From positions 1,426,001 to 1,490,000 of the forward strand of contig NZ_AP023247.1 of the NCBI RefSeq assembly GCF_016756535.1: DNA of 64,000 bases, written 5' to 3'. Source of the DNA: Mesorhizobium sp. 131-2-1. Its GTDB lineage: Bacteria; Pseudomonadota; Alphaproteobacteria; Rhizobiales; Rhizobiaceae. The notes under the pieces are model-generated. The model saw only the letters and a program-made list of their open reading frames with translations, was not told where the DNA came from and made no database searches. The stretch's first letter is position 1. Each line of letters begins with the position of its first letter. The position numbers and the translations under genes were made by a program. Positions 51,354-61,657 of this stretch are shown piece after piece.

Positions 51354-52265
51354 CTAGTCGGCAAGCGGATGATGATCGTTGACCAGCCGCACCAGCCGCT
51401 CCTCCAGCACATGGGTGTAGATCTGGGTGGTCGAGATATCGGCATGGCCGAGCAGTTGCTGCACGGCGCGCAGATCGGCACCGTTCTGCAGAAGATGACT
51501 GGCAAAGGCATGGCGAAGCACATGCGGCGAGATCTTGGCCGAGGCGATGCCGGCCCTCGCGGCAAGCCCTTTGAGGTCGCGCGCGAAGACCTGGCGCGAG
51601 AGGTGGCCGGTGTCGGACGCGGCCGGAAACAGGAAGGGGCTGCCGGCGAAGGCCGGCACCTCGGCCCTCGCGGCAAGCCAGGCGCGCATGGCGGCGCGCG
51701 CCTTGGCCGAGAGCGGCACCATGCGCTCCTTGTCGCCCTTGCCGCGCACCATGAAGAAGCGGTCGTCGCGCAATGCCACCGTCACCGGCAGGCCGACCAG
51801 CTCGGAAACGCGCAGGCCGGTGGCGTAGAGCACCTCGACCAGCGCATGCAGGCGCAGCCGCGCCAGACGGTCGCCGTCGCCCGCCTCGCCGGCTTCCGCG
51901 GCCGCGCGATCGATCAGCCGGCTGGTCTCGGCCTCGCTCATCGTCTTGGGCAGCGGCCGGCCCTTCCTCGGGCTGTCCAGCGTGCCGGTCGGGTCGTCGC
52001 CGCGCAGGCCCTCGGCGTAGAGGAACTTGAAGAACTGGCGGATCGCCGACAGCTTGCGCGCCTGCGAGGTGGCGGCAAAGCCTCGCGCGGCGATATCGTC
52101 GAGATAGGCCCGGATATCGGCGGCGGCGGCGCCCGCGAGCCCGCCGCTGATTGCCGTCGAAGCGTCTTCCAGATCGCGGCGATAGGAGGACAGCGTATTT
52201 TCGGCCGCGCCACGTTCGGCGCTCATCATCTCCAGGAAGGCCTCGATGCGCGCCGCGCTGTTCAT
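51354..52265 (-). CDS. xerD: Tyrosine recombinase XerD
   Basis: A 303-aa Xer recombinase. The SAM-like domain (about 5-95) and catalytic residues are present: Arg in ATGLRVSEL, Lys in [13 protein letters not shown], His/Arg in [12 protein letters not shown], His in [15 protein letters not shown] with the nucleophilic Tyr. It resolves chromosome dimers at dif with XerC. The location beside accA and aroK is the usual one for rhizobial xerD and is unrelated to the island. Confidence 0.93.
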   Translation of the reverse strand: MNSAARIEAFLEMMSAERGAAENTLSSYRRDLEDASTAISGGLAGAAAADIRAYLDDIAARGFAATSQARKLSAIRQFFKFLYAEGLRGDDPTGTLDSPRKGRPLPKTMSEAETSRLIDRAAAEAGEAGDGDRLARLRLHALVEVLYATGLRVSELVGLPVTVALRDDRFFMVRGKGDKERMVPLSAKARAAMRAWLAARAEVPAFAGSPFLFPAASDTGHLSRQVFARDLKGLAARAGIASAKISPHVLRHAFASHLLQNGADLRAVQQLLGHADISTTQIYTHVLEERLVRLVNDHHPLAD

Positions 52266-52275
52266 GTCCTTGGCG

Positions 52276-52428
52276 TCAGTTCTTCTTGGGGTTCAGCTTT
52301 TCCGGCGGAATGCGCACGCTCATTTCGGCCTTTTTCGGCTCGACGAACATAGCCAGCGCGAACATCGTTCCATAGGCAATGCCGGCCAGAATCGTCAGTG
52401 TCACGACAAAGCGAAACAGTGTCGGCAT
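52276..52428 (-). CDS. Small conserved single-pass membrane protein
   Basis: A 50-aa protein from ATG 52428. One hydrophobic helix (about residues 4-27) is followed by a polar tail ending [13 protein letters not shown]. It lies ten bases before xerD in the same direction. Similar tiny proteins occur between xerD and aroK in related genomes, which supports it being real. Function unknown. Confidence 0.65.
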   Translation of the reverse strand: MPTLFRFVVTLTILAGIAYGTMFALAMFVEPKKAEMSVRIPPEKLNPKKN

Positions 52429-52521
52429 CAATGCGCCCGTCTCTTGTTCTGCATTTCCAAACCCTGTGCCCTTATGGGACGCCAATCCGGCCAATTCAAG
52501 GACGAAGGCTTTTGTTCCAAT

Positions 52522-52636
52522 GCAGGTTTCTGATCGGAAAACCGCGCAACACTTTTCCGGGACCTGTTTGTTTTGACGCAGGTCCTATTCGAAAAACCGT
52601 ATGACACTTTTCCGGGACCTGCTTGCCGTGCTTGAC
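52522..52636. repeat. Two imperfect tandem copies of a palindromic intergenic element
   Basis: Units at about 52522-52575 and 52579-52636 share GCAGGT, GAAAA-CCG, ACACTTTTCCGGGACCTG and TTGAC at a 57-base period. Each unit can fold, CAGGT and GAAAA pairing with TTTTC and ACCTG. They are related to the palindrome at 50257-50301. They occupy the aroK upstream region. Confidence 0.7.
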
Positions 52637-52681
52637 GCAACCAGGCTTTTGATGTCGATAACGCCGGCAAAGAGGGCCCGT

Positions 52682-53293
52682 ATGAACGCGCTACAAGCAA
52701 ATCCTCCCGGCGAGGGCCATGCCGAGCTGCTCGGGCGGCTGGGCAGCCGCTCGATCGTCTTCGTTGGCCTGATGGGCGCCGGCAAGACGGCGATCGGCCG
52801 CAAGGTGGCGGCGATGCTTGCGCTGCCCTTCATCGACAGCGACCAGGAGATCGAAAGCGTGTCGCGCATGACCGTGCCCGAGCTTTTCGAGCGCTATGGC
52901 GAGACCGAGTTCCGCGCGCTGGAGCAGCGGGTCATCCTGCGCCTGCTGGAACACGGCCCGCAGGTGCTGTCGACCGGTGGCGGCGCCTTCATGAACGCGC
53001 AGACGCGCGAGGCGATCGCCGGCCATGGCGTCTCGGTCTGGCTGAAGGCAGAGCTCGACCTGCTGATGGAACGCGTGTCCAAGAAGCAGAACCGGCCGTT
53101 GCTCAAGAGCCCCGATCCGCGCGCCGTGCTCGAACGGCTGATGGGCGAGCGCTATCCGGTCTACGCCACATCCGATGTCACCGTGCTGACCCGCGACGAC
53201 CGCAAGGAGGTCATCGCCTCCGAAGTGGTCGCGGCGCTGTGCGGGCATCTTGGCGTTGCGCTCATACAAGCCGGCGACGAGGCGCGATCATGA
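52682..53293 (+). CDS. aroK: Shikimate kinase
   Basis: A 203-aa kinase. The P-loop is [11 protein letters not shown], the shikimate-binding residues lie in FIDSDQEIE and [15 protein letters not shown], then STGGGAF and the lid region NRPLL. It phosphorylates shikimate in the chorismate pathway. The ATG at 52682 adds about 20 residues before the core, common in rhizobial AroK. It overlaps aroB by four bases (ATGA). Confidence 0.95.
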   Translation: MNALQANPPGEGHAELLGRLGSRSIVFVGLMGAGKTAIGRKVAAMLALPFIDSDQEIESVSRMTVPELFERYGETEFRALEQRVILRLLEHGPQVLSTGGGAFMNAQTREAIAGHGVSVWLKAELDLLMERVSKKQNRPLLKSPDPRAVLERLMGERYPVYATSDVTVLTRDDRKEVIASEVVAALCGHLGVALIQAGDEARS

Positions 53294-54411
53294 GCGACCT
53301 CGCACCCGTCACCGTCGAAGTCGGGCTCGGCGAGCGCGCCTACAACATCTTGATCGGTCCCGGGCTGCTGTCCGGCGCCGGTCTGGAGATTTCGCGCCGC
53401 TTGCCGGGCAGGCGCGCGGCCGTGATCACGGACGAAAACGTCGCTGCCGCGCAACTGGAAACCCTGAGGGGCGGTCTCGGGGCCGCCGGCATCCAGCCGG
53501 CCGTCATCACGCTGCCGGCCGGCGAAAAGACCAAGAACTTCGCGCATCTCGAAGAGGTGGTCGACGGGGTGCTCGCCGCCAGACTGGAACGCGGCGACGT
53601 CGTCATCGCGCTCGGTGGCGGCGTCATCGGCGACCTTGCCGGCTTTGCCGCCGGCATCGTGCGGCGCGGCATGAACTTCGTGCAGATCCCGACATCGCTG
53701 CTGGCGCAGGTCGATTCCTCGGTCGGCGGCAAGACCGGCATCAACAGCGCGCGCGGCAAGAACCTTGTCGGCGTCTTCCACCAGCCGAAGCTGGTGCTGG
53801 CCGACACCGGCGTGCTCGACACGCTGCCGATCCGCGAATTCCGCGCCGGCTATGCCGAGCTTGCCAAATACGGGTTGATCGACCGCCCCGACTTCTTCGC
53901 CTGGCTGGAGGCGAACTGGCAGGACGTGTTCACCGGCGGTCCGGCGCGCACGCAAGCGATCGCGGAAGCCTGCCGCGCCAAGGCCGATGTCGTCGCCCGC
54001 GACGAGTTCGAGACCGGCGACCGCGCGCTGCTCAATCTCGGCCACACATTCGGTCACGCGCTCGAGGCCGCCACGAAGTATGACGGCGCCCGTCTCGTCC
54101 ACGGCGAGGGCGTTGCCATCGGCATGGCGCTGGCGCACCGCTTCTCGTCGCGTCTCAACCTGGCGAGCCCGGACGATGCCGCGCGCGTCGAGGCGCATCT
54201 CCGCGCCGTCGGCCTGCCGTGGCGGATGGCCGACATTCCCGGCCAACTGCCCGACGCCGAAGCGCTGCTCGGCTTTATCGCCCAGGACAAGAAGGTGTCG
54301 CGTGGCGCGCTGACCTTCATCCTGACGCGCGGCATCGGCCAGGCCTTCATCGCCAGAGACGTGCCGGTCTCGGAAGTGCTTGGCTTCCTTGCGGAAAACC
54401 ACCCGGGATGA
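53290..54411 (+). CDS. aroB: 3-dehydroquinate synthase
   Basis: A 373-aa enzyme of usual length. NAD and metal-site blocks are present: [65 protein letters not shown], and metal-ligand His in [11 protein letters not shown] and HGEGVAIGM. It performs the second step of the shikimate pathway. It is co-translated with aroK upstream and the CBS-domain gene downstream. Confidence 0.96.
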   Translation: MSDLAPVTVEVGLGERAYNILIGPGLLSGAGLEISRRLPGRRAAVITDENVAAAQLETLRGGLGAAGIQPAVITLPAGEKTKNFAHLEEVVDGVLAARLERGDVVIALGGGVIGDLAGFAAGIVRRGMNFVQIPTSLLAQVDSSVGGKTGINSARGKNLVGVFHQPKLVLADTGVLDTLPIREFRAGYAELAKYGLIDRPDFFAWLEANWQDVFTGGPARTQAIAEACRAKADVVARDEFETGDRALLNLGHTFGHALEAATKYDGARLVHGEGVAIGMALAHRFSSRLNLASPDDAARVEAHLRAVGLPWRMADIPGQLPDAEALLGFIAQDKKVSRGALTFILTRGIGQAFIARDVPVSEVLGFLAENHPG

Positions 54412-55298
54412 ACGAGCCTGGCTGGATCGCCGCGGCCGTCCTTGCCGGCTTCATGCTGCTGGCCCTGCTCTTCCGCGCCCGCCTGCTCGCCGCCTTCGGC
54501 CACGAATTGCGGCGCATCGATCCGCAACGTCCGGCAGACGAGCCGCGCGAGGCGGCCGACGAGTCCCGCCGCGACGGCCAGGGGGTGCGCGAGGAGCGCA
54601 ATCGCCTGGAAGGCCTGTTCGACCTCGAGGAGCTCGAGGTGTCAGACGTCATGGTCCACCGCACCAACATGCGCTCGGTCAATGCCGACAATGCGTCGGA
54701 AGCGGTGGTGCGCGAGATCCTCAATAGCCCGCATACCCGCATGCCTTTGTGGAAGGGCTCGCTCGACAACATCGTCGGCGTACTGCACGCCAAGGATCTG
54801 CTGAGGGCGCTGAACGAGGTCGGCAACGACTTTTCCAGGATCGACGTGATGAAGATCGCGTCGAAGCCCTGGTTCGTGCCGGACACCACGACCTTGCAGG
54901 ACCAGCTCAACGCCTTCCTGCGCCGCAAGGCGCATTTCGCCATCGTCGTCGATGAGTATGGCGAGGTGGAGGGGTTGGTGACCTTGGAGGACATCATCGA
55001 GGAGATCGTCGGCGAGATCGCCGACGAGCACGACGTCGACATCCAGGGCGTCAAGCAGGAGGCCGACGGCTCGGTCGTGGTCGACGGCACCGTGCCGATC
55101 CGCGACCTCAACCGGGCGCTCGACTGGAACCTGCCGGACGAAGAGGCCACCACCATAGCCGGTCTCGTCATCCACGAGACGCAGTCGATCCCCGAGGAAA
55201 AGCAGGCCTTCACCTTCCACGGCAAGCGCTTCGTGGTCATGAAGCGCGACAAGAACCGCATCGCCAGGCTGCGCATCAAGCCGGCCGGCGACCCTTAA
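54408..55298 (+). CDS. CorC/HlyC-like CBS-domain protein lacking the DUF21 membrane domain
   Basis: A 296-aa protein. After one N-terminal membrane helix (about residues 5-22) comes a polar linker. Next are two CBS domains ([14 protein letters not shown] to about 200, with [29 protein letters not shown]) and a CorC_HlyC C-terminal domain. Relatives after aroB in rhizobia are about 430 aa and start with a four-helix DUF21 domain, which is absent here. An internal deletion that kept the frame, or a naturally short form, would explain it. It overlaps aroB by four bases. Confidence 0.8.
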   Translation: MNEPGWIAAAVLAGFMLLALLFRARLLAAFGHELRRIDPQRPADEPREAADESRRDGQGVREERNRLEGLFDLEELEVSDVMVHRTNMRSVNADNASEAVVREILNSPHTRMPLWKGSLDNIVGVLHAKDLLRALNEVGNDFSRIDVMKIASKPWFVPDTTTLQDQLNAFLRRKAHFAIVVDEYGEVEGLVTLEDIIEEIVGEIADEHDVDIQGVKQEADGSVVVDGTVPIRDLNRALDWNLPDEEATTIAGLVIHETQSIPEEKQAFTFHGKRFVVMKRDKNRIARLRIKPAGDP

Positions 55299-55336
55299 AA
55301 TCAGGCAGATGCCGGGCGGCACTTGGCCTCAGTCGC

Positions 55337-56887
55337 CTATTCCACGATCTCTCTGCTCGAGCGTTCGTGCAGCGTCGCGCCGGTTTCGGCGTCGACCGCC
55401 GCAAGACTGATCTCGTAGCCCCAGAGCCTGCGGATATGGCGCAAAGTGGCGTCGCGGCTGCCTTCCTCCAGACGTATGCCGTCCTTCACCTTGTGCTGCA
55501 GCCGCAGTTGCCTGTCGCCGCGCAGATCGACATCGACAATCTGGATGTCGGGCCTCTTCGCCCCCACGTCGTAGCTGTTGGCCAGAGCGCTGCGTATCTT
55601 CTCATAGCCACGCTCGTTGTGGATCGACGCGACCTCGAGATGCGGTTCGTCGGCTCTGTCGGCAAGCAGGAAGAGCCGCCATTTCCGGATCACATTTGGG
55701 CTGAGGTACTGGCGGATGAAGGATTCGTCGCGGTGATCGGCCCACGCCTCGAGCAGCGTCTCGCGCCAGTCGTCGCGGCCGGCTATGTCCGGAAACCAGT
55801 CGCGATCCTCCGCCGTCGGCTCGGTCGAGATGCGCCGTATGTCCTGCATCATGTCGAGGCCGAGCGCGTAGGGATTGATCCCGGAAAATCGGGGATCGTC
55901 GAAGGCAGGCTGGAAGACCACATTGGAATGGTTGCGCAGGATTTCGAGCATGGCGCCCTCGCTGATGAGCCCGCGATCGAACAAAAGGTTCATTAGCGTG
56001 TGGTGCACGAAAGTGGCGCAACCCTCGTTCATCACCTGGGTTTGCCGTTGCGGGTAGAAATACTGCGCGATGATCCGGACGATGCGGATGATCTCGCGCT
56101 GCCACGGCTCCAGGACAAGACTGTTCTTCTCGAGGAAGTAAAGCAGGTTTTCCTCGGGCAGGTTGAGCGACTTCTTGCGCTCCGCCAGGCCTTCGTCCTT
56201 CCCTTCGACCTTCCCGCTCCCCTGCGACGACGGCAAGGTGCGCCACAGATCGTTGTAGGAGCGCTCTTCGTATTCGAGACGCTCGCGAACTCCTTCGCGC
56301 TGCCGCTCCGACGACAGCTTGGGCGGCCGGCGATAGCGGAACACGCCCTGCTCCATCAGCGCATGCGCCGAATCGAGGATCGCCTCGACCGCGGCGAGGC
56401 CGTGCCGCTCCTCGCAACGGGCGATGTAGCCCTTGGCAAAGTCCATGTAGCTCAGGATGGCCCCGGCATCGGTCCATTGCCGGAACAGGTGATTGTTCTT
56501 GAAGAAATGATTGTGCCCAAGGGCCGCGTGCGCCGTCACCAGCGCCTGCAACGCCATGGTGTTCTCTTCCATCAGGTAGACGATGCAGGGATTGGAGTTG
56601 ATGACCAGCTCATAGGCCAGGCCGCGACCGCCCTTGCGGTAGAGAAGCTCCTGGTGAAGGAAATGCTTGCCGAACGACCAATGCCGGTACATCAGCGGCA
56701 TGCCGATCGATGAATAGGCGTCGAGCATCTGCTGCGACGAGATGATCTCCATCTGGACCGGATAGGTATCGAGGTGGAGCTCCTCGACCGCGATCGCCTC
56801 GATCGCGTCGTAGGTCCGCGACAGCGTCTTGAAATCCCAATCGGACCCAGAAAAAAGCAGGCCCCCCTTGCTTGCCTGTCTGGCCAT
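55337..56887 (-). CDS. SpoVR family protein
   Basis: A 516-aa protein of the SpoVR/YcgB family, widespread in bacteria without sporulation. Blocks include YRHWSFGKHF, YELVINSNPCIVYLMEENTM, NEGCATFVHHTLMNLLFDRG and INPYALGLDMMQDI. Biochemical activity is unknown. ATG 56887 is preferred over GTG 56893 because GAGGGG lies five bases upstream of the ATG. It is last in the PrkA-DUF444-SpoVR operon, which is linked to stress and nitrogen-starvation responses in other bacteria. Confidence 0.93.
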   Translation of the reverse strand: MARQASKGGLLFSGSDWDFKTLSRTYDAIEAIAVEELHLDTYPVQMEIISSQQMLDAYSSIGMPLMYRHWSFGKHFLHQELLYRKGGRGLAYELVINSNPCIVYLMEENTMALQALVTAHAALGHNHFFKNNHLFRQWTDAGAILSYMDFAKGYIARCEERHGLAAVEAILDSAHALMEQGVFRYRRPPKLSSERQREGVRERLEYEERSYNDLWRTLPSSQGSGKVEGKDEGLAERKKSLNLPEENLLYFLEKNSLVLEPWQREIIRIVRIIAQYFYPQRQTQVMNEGCATFVHHTLMNLLFDRGLISEGAMLEILRNHSNVVFQPAFDDPRFSGINPYALGLDMMQDIRRISTEPTAEDRDWFPDIAGRDDWRETLLEAWADHRDESFIRQYLSPNVIRKWRLFLLADRADEPHLEVASIHNERGYEKIRSALANSYDVGAKRPDIQIVDVDLRGDRQLRLQHKVKDGIRLEEGSRDATLRHIRRLWGYEISLAAVDAETGATLHERSSREIVE

Positions 56888-56896
56888 TTGCACCCC

Positions 56897-58210
56897 TCAA
56901 GCGCTCTTGCGGACAGCCGGCTGCCTTGCGAAGAGCTGGCGGAAAACCGGGTAGATGTCGGCCGGAGTGGCAATGCGGCTCATCTGGAAGTTCGGCCATT
57001 TCTGCGCGACGACGCTATAGGCGCGCCAGAGCGAGGTTCCGTTTTCGGTTGCCCCGAAAATATGGCTCTCGCGTTCGTCGATGATCTCGACATAGGCGAA
57101 ATACTGGCAAAGGCGCATGAGCGCGCCGTCGAGCAGAGCTATGCAGCGCTCCGAATCGGTGGCGAAATTGTCTCCGTCCGAGGCCTGGGCGGCGTAGATG
57201 TTCCACTCGCTTGCCGGGTATCGCTCCTCGATGACGCGGCGCATTTCGTCGAGCGCCGTGGAAACGACGGTGCCGCCGCTTTGCGTGCAATGGAAGAAGG
57301 TTTCCTCGTCCACCTCCTGGGCTTCGTGGGTGTGGCGGATGAAGACGATCTCCGTGCGTTCGTAGCGCCGTTTCAGGAACAGATGCAGAAGCACGAAAAA
57401 GCGTTTGGCCAGGTCCTTCTCGCGTTCGCCCATCGATCCGGACACGTCCATCAGGCAGAACATGACGGCGCTGGCATTCGGCAATGGCCGGGGATCGAAG
57501 CGGTTGAAGCGGATGTCGATCGGGTCGACATAGGCGATGCGTTTGCGGCGGCGCTCCAGCCGTTCAATCTCGTTACGCAGATCGACGACACGCCGGCGTG
57601 TCTCGGCAGTGGACGGCAGCGCTTCCAGTGCCGCGAGTTGCCGGATGGCCGTATCCACGTCCCCTTGTTTCGGGCGCCTCAGCGCTATGCGGCGGCCGTG
57701 GCTGTTGCGCATCGTGCGCGCGACGTTGATATTGGTCGGCGATCCGCTTGTCGCAAATCCGGCGCGCTGCGCCTTGAAGGCAAGGATCTCCTTGAGGCTG
57801 AGCTTGACCATGTCGGGCAGTTCGAGGTCCTCGAAAAACAGATCGAGAACCTCCTCCCGCGACAATACGAAACGAAAGTCGTCTTCCGATACCGTGTCGC
57901 CCGGCGACGATGACCCGGCGCCGCCCCCCTGACCGGGCTTGGGGATCAGGTCTCCCGGAGCGAAAGTCTTGTTGCCCGGCAGGACGTGCTGGCGCCGGCC
58001 ACTGTTCCTAGCATCGTTGAAGCTCGGCTCGCCGGTGCCTCTTTGCGGCATCGGCACGGCATGCTCCGTGTCCGCTTCGGCAATCCGGCCGGTGCGGATG
58101 CGGTCGCGTATGCTGCGCTTCAGTTCTTCCCGCGCACGCCTGAGGAAGCGCTGGCGATTGCCCAGGCTCTTGTCCTTCGGGTTCAGGCGGCGGTCGATGA
58201 AGATCGGCAT
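56897..58210 (-). CDS. YeaH/YhbH family protein (DUF444)
   Basis: A 437-aa protein with a C-terminal von Willebrand A-like domain (MFCLMDVSGSMGEREKDLAKRFF, a MIDAS-type DxSxS site). An N-terminal region has FIDRRLNPKDKSLGNRQRFLRR. It is the usual partner of the PrkA kinase. It lies between prkA (14-base gap) and the SpoVR gene (9-base gap), completing the conserved set. Confidence 0.93.
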   Translation of the reverse strand: MPIFIDRRLNPKDKSLGNRQRFLRRAREELKRSIRDRIRTGRIAEADTEHAVPMPQRGTGEPSFNDARNSGRRQHVLPGNKTFAPGDLIPKPGQGGGAGSSSPGDTVSEDDFRFVLSREEVLDLFFEDLELPDMVKLSLKEILAFKAQRAGFATSGSPTNINVARTMRNSHGRRIALRRPKQGDVDTAIRQLAALEALPSTAETRRRVVDLRNEIERLERRRKRIAYVDPIDIRFNRFDPRPLPNASAVMFCLMDVSGSMGEREKDLAKRFFVLLHLFLKRRYERTEIVFIRHTHEAQEVDEETFFHCTQSGGTVVSTALDEMRRVIEERYPASEWNIYAAQASDGDNFATDSERCIALLDGALMRLCQYFAYVEIIDERESHIFGATENGTSLWRAYSVVAQKWPNFQMSRIATPADIYPVFRQLFARQPAVRKSA

Positions 58211-58224
58211 GGAACCCCCGGCGT

Positions 58225-60174
58225 TTAGCCCGCCTTGTTCACCCGCATGTACCAGTCCACCAGCCGACGCACCTGACGCTGGGTGTAGCCGCGCTCGACC
58301 ATGCGCTGCACGAATTCATTGTGCCGCTTCTCGGTGACGCTGTCCTGCTTGGAGCCGAAGCTGATCACCGGCAGAAGATCCTCGACCTGGCCGAACATTC
58401 GCTTTTCGATGACCTCGCGCAGCTTTTCATAGCTTGTCCACGACGGATTGCGGCCGTGATTGCGCGCCCGGGCCCGCAAGGTGAATTTCACCACTTCGTT
58501 GCGGAAGTCCTTGGGATTGGCGATGCCTGCCGGCTTTTCGATCTGTGACAGTTCGTTGTCCAGCACTTCGCGGTTGAGAATCTGGCCGGTGTCGGGATCC
58601 TTGTAGTCCTGGTCCTCGATCCAGGCATCGGCATAGGCGATGTAGCGGTCGAACAGGTTCTGGCCGTATTCGCTGTAGGATTCCAGGTAGGCCTTCTGGA
58701 TCTCGTGGCCGATGAATTCGGCATAGCGCGTGGCGAGTTCGGACTTGGTGAACTCGAGATAGGCGGCTTCCGTCTGCTTCGGAAATTGCTCGCGCTTGAT
58801 CGCCTCCTCCAGGATGTACATCAGGTGCACGGGATCGGCGGCGACCTCCTTGGTGTCGTAGTTGAAGGTCTGCGACAGGATCTTGAAGGCAAAGCGCGTG
58901 CTGACGCCGGTCATGCCCTCGTCGACGCCGGCGGCATCGCGGTATTCCTGCACCGACTTCGCCTTGGGGTCGACCTCCTTCAGGCTCTCGCCGTCATAGG
59001 CGCGCATCTTGGTGTAGCGCGGCGAATTGTCGTGCTCGGCGAGGCGCGTCGCGACGGTGAAGCGGCTGAGAATATCGAGGACTTCCGGGGCGCAGGGGCT
59101 GGCCGCCAATTCGCTTTCGCGCAGCAGCTTCTCGTAGATCTGCCGCTCTTCGGTGACCCGCAGGCAATACGGAACCTTGACGACGAGGATGCGATCGAGA
59201 AAGGCCTCGTTGTTCTTGTTGTTCTTGAACTGCTGCCATTCCGATTCGTTGGAATGCGCCACGACGATGCCCTGGTAGGGGAAGGCGCCGAAATTCTCGG
59301 TACCGTTGTAGCTGCCCTCCTGCGTGGCGGTCAGCAGAGGATGCAGGACCTTGATCGGCGCCTTGAACATCTCGACGAATTCGAGCAGGCCCTGCGTCGT
59401 GCGATTGAGCCCGCCGCTGTAGGAATAGGCATCCGGGTCGGACTGGCTGAAGTTCTCCAGCTGCCGGATGTCGACCTTGCCGACCAGGGCCGAGACGTCC
59501 TGGTTGTTCTCGTCGCCCGGCTCGGTCTTGGCGATGCAGATCTGGCGCAGGCGCGACGGCATCAGCTTGACGACGCTGAATTTGGAGATGTCCCCCGACA
59601 ATTCGTCGAGGCGCTTGGCCGCCCATGGCGAGATCAGCCCGTTCAGCCGGCGGCGGGCTATCCCGTATTTGTCCTCCAGCAGGTCGCCCATGTGGTCGGG
59701 GTTGAAAAGGCCGAGCGGCGATTCGAAAACCGGGCTGATCTGGTTGCCGACCTTCAGCGTGTAGATCGGCCGCTGCTCCATGAGCTTCTTCAGTCGTTCG
59801 GCGAGTGATGACTTGCCGCCGCCGACGGGGCCGAGCAGATAGAGGATCTGCTTGCGCTCCTCGAGCCCTTGTGAGGCATAGCGGAAATAGCCGGCGATAC
59901 GCTCGATCGTATCCTCCATGCCATAGAAATCGGCGAAGGACGGATACACCTTGACGGTCCGGTTGGAGAAAATGCGGCCGAGCCGCTCGTCCTTGCTGGT
60001 GTCGATCAGGTTTGGCTGGCCGATCGCCGAGACCATCCTTTCGGGCGCCGAGGCGTACATCGATTTGTCTTCACGGCAGGCAAGCAGAAATTGCTGGAGG
60101 CTGATCTCTTCCTGTGCCGCGTTGGTATACATCTCCGAGAACAGATCGAAGACGTCGGATTGATTTTCGCGCAT
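58225..60174 (-). CDS. prkA: PrkA family serine protein kinase / AAA+ protein
   Basis: A 649-aa protein of standard length. The P-loop is LLGPVGGGKSSLAERLK in the AAA+ PrkA domain (about residues 20-380), and the C-terminal region is PrkA-specific. It is the YeaG-type kinase that with YeaH and SpoVR takes part in stress adaptation. It is first in its operon. Confidence 0.94.
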   Translation of the reverse strand: MRENQSDVFDLFSEMYTNAAQEEISLQQFLLACREDKSMYASAPERMVSAIGQPNLIDTSKDERLGRIFSNRTVKVYPSFADFYGMEDTIERIAGYFRYASQGLEERKQILYLLGPVGGGKSSLAERLKKLMEQRPIYTLKVGNQISPVFESPLGLFNPDHMGDLLEDKYGIARRRLNGLISPWAAKRLDELSGDISKFSVVKLMPSRLRQICIAKTEPGDENNQDVSALVGKVDIRQLENFSQSDPDAYSYSGGLNRTTQGLLEFVEMFKAPIKVLHPLLTATQEGSYNGTENFGAFPYQGIVVAHSNESEWQQFKNNKNNEAFLDRILVVKVPYCLRVTEERQIYEKLLRESELAASPCAPEVLDILSRFTVATRLAEHDNSPRYTKMRAYDGESLKEVDPKAKSVQEYRDAAGVDEGMTGVSTRFAFKILSQTFNYDTKEVAADPVHLMYILEEAIKREQFPKQTEAAYLEFTKSELATRYAEFIGHEIQKAYLESYSEYGQNLFDRYIAYADAWIEDQDYKDPDTGQILNREVLDNELSQIEKPAGIANPKDFRNEVVKFTLRARARNHGRNPSWTSYEKLREVIEKRMFGQVEDLLPVISFGSKQDSVTEKRHNEFVQRMVERGYTQRQVRRLVDWYMRVNKAG

Positions 60175-60538
60175 GATAATGTGCCCTCGGAGCCGCTCTG
60201 GCCGCCAGTCGGCTCATCACATCTTCAACTGCCGGAAAGCGTCGTTGGTTCCCTTCAAATGAAGAAGAACGTGCAATCTGGCGTTGACCTCCGGCTAGGC
60301 ACCCGATGTGGCCGAAATGCCTGCCTATAGAATAACGTGGTGATTGCCAGTCGACCTTCAAGGGTAAACTTCGATTGGTTTTTGCTTTCGCATCTCGCAG
60401 CCGGGATTTCAGAGGCAAGCACGAGTGCCCGGACGTCGCCTTGCCGGCCGGATTCCAAGCCCAGGTCATTACCAATCCTTAACTGGACGCCTGTGGCGCG
60501 CTTGTGCACTCTGCCATCACAAAACGCCGGAGGTGGTG
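60175..60538. other. Intergenic region between prkA and the hydrolase gene
   Basis: About 360 bases between divergent genes, without a credible coding frame. It probably carries the prkA operon promoter and a promoter for the hydrolase. No clear hexamers, sigma-54 or heat-shock-type elements could be assigned. Confidence 0.4.
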
Positions 60539-61351
60539 ATGATCGATCGGCGCAGTCTCATCATGGCATCGCTTGCCGCGTTGCAGCCCCCGGAGGCGTT
60601 CGCCGCGTGGCGTCCGCGCCAGCCCTCGCTGCAAACCGTCGACTACGGGCCGGCCAGGCTGGATATCTATACGCGCGACGGCTTCAAGGGCTGGCCTGTC
60701 GTCTTGTTCATCCACGGCGGTGCCTGGCGGATCGGCAACCGCAGCAACGTCAACGCCAAGCCCGGCTTCCTGCTCGACAACGGCTTCCTGTTCGTCTCGA
60801 TCGACTATCGCATGCTGCCCGAGGCCGACGTCGCCACCCAGGCCGGCGATGTCGAGAAGGCCTATGCCTATGTGCGGGCCAACATCGCCAGATATGGCGG
60901 CGACCCCGACCGCATCGCCGTGATGGGCCATTCGGCCGGCTGCCATCTGGCGGCGTTGACCGGCCTGCGCGCCGGACTGCCGGGCGTCGCCGCACTGGTG
61001 CTCGACGATACCGAAGCCTATGACATCGAGGCACTCGCCAAGGCGCACGGCGGCAGGCTGCGGCCGATCTACGCGCAGGCCTTTCCCGACCCCGGCCAAT
61101 GGCGCGCGCTGTCGCCGGCGACCTATATCGGGAGCGGCAAGCATCCGCCTGTCTTCGTCGCCTATTCGAACGCGCCGATCCGCGCGGTCGCCGCCCGCGC
61201 CTTCACGGATCGGCTGCGGGCAACCGGCACAAAGGTCACGCTGTTCGATGGCAGCGCCTATACGCACATGGCGATCAACCGCCGCTTCGGCGAGGAGGGC
61301 GATGCGTTGACCGCGGCGGTGATGACGTTCCTGAAGGCGGCGGTCGCCTGA
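60539..61351 (+). CDS. Alpha/beta hydrolase, esterase/lipase type
   Basis: A 270-aa protein with a likely signal peptide (RRSLIMASLAALQPPEAFAA). The oxyanion-hole motif is FIHGGAW, the nucleophile elbow GHSAGCH, and the catalytic His is in SAYTHMAI. The Asp/Glu of the triad lies before it. It resembles the HGG-type carboxylesterase and formamidase group. GGAGG five bases before ATG 60539 sets the start. Substrate unknown. Confidence 0.85.
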   Translation: MIDRRSLIMASLAALQPPEAFAAWRPRQPSLQTVDYGPARLDIYTRDGFKGWPVVLFIHGGAWRIGNRSNVNAKPGFLLDNGFLFVSIDYRMLPEADVATQAGDVEKAYAYVRANIARYGGDPDRIAVMGHSAGCHLAALTGLRAGLPGVAALVLDDTEAYDIEALAKAHGGRLRPIYAQAFPDPGQWRALSPATYIGSGKHPPVFVAYSNAPIRAVAARAFTDRLRATGTKVTLFDGSAYTHMAINRRFGEEGDALTAAVMTFLKAAVA

Positions 61352-61354
61352 GCC

Positions 61355-61657
61355 CTACCAGCGTGTCTGTTCGCCGGGTGCCGCAGGCTCGATGGCCAGC
61401 GCATGGACACCGGCCTTCAGCTCGTCGGCCAGCAGGTCGTTGACGGCGCGGTGGCGCTCGATGCGGCTCATGCCGGCAAAGGAACGGGAGACGATGCGGA
61501 CGCGGAAATGGGTCTCGCCGCTGCCGTCGAAGGCGCCGTGATGGTCGGAGCCGGAATGGTGATGGCCGGCGTGCAGGTGGCTTTCATTGATGATGATCAG
61601 CCGCTCCGGCGAGAACGCCGCTTTCAGCTTATCTTCCATCGCGGATTGTATGGACAT
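61355..61657 (-). CDS. BolA family protein
   Basis: A 100-aa BolA-like protein. The core has LIIINESHLHAGH and ETHFRVRIVSRSFAGMSRIERHRAVNDLL, with the conserved His used for Fe-S binding with monothiol glutaredoxins. An unusual His-rich loop (HAGHHHSGSDHHGAF) separates the first strands. BolA proteins take part in Fe-S and iron control. The stop lies three bases from that of the convergent hydrolase. Confidence 0.92.
   Translation of the reverse strand: MSIQSAMEDKLKAAFSPERLIIINESHLHAGHHHSGSDHHGAFDGSGETHFRVRIVSRSFAGMSRIERHRAVNDLLADELKAGVHALAIEPAAPGEQTRW

Noticed and set aside
51354..52265. XerD as a second mobile-element integrase
   Set aside because: Catalytic layout, length and position beside accA and aroK are those of housekeeping xerD. 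No direct repeats or tRNA are nearby.
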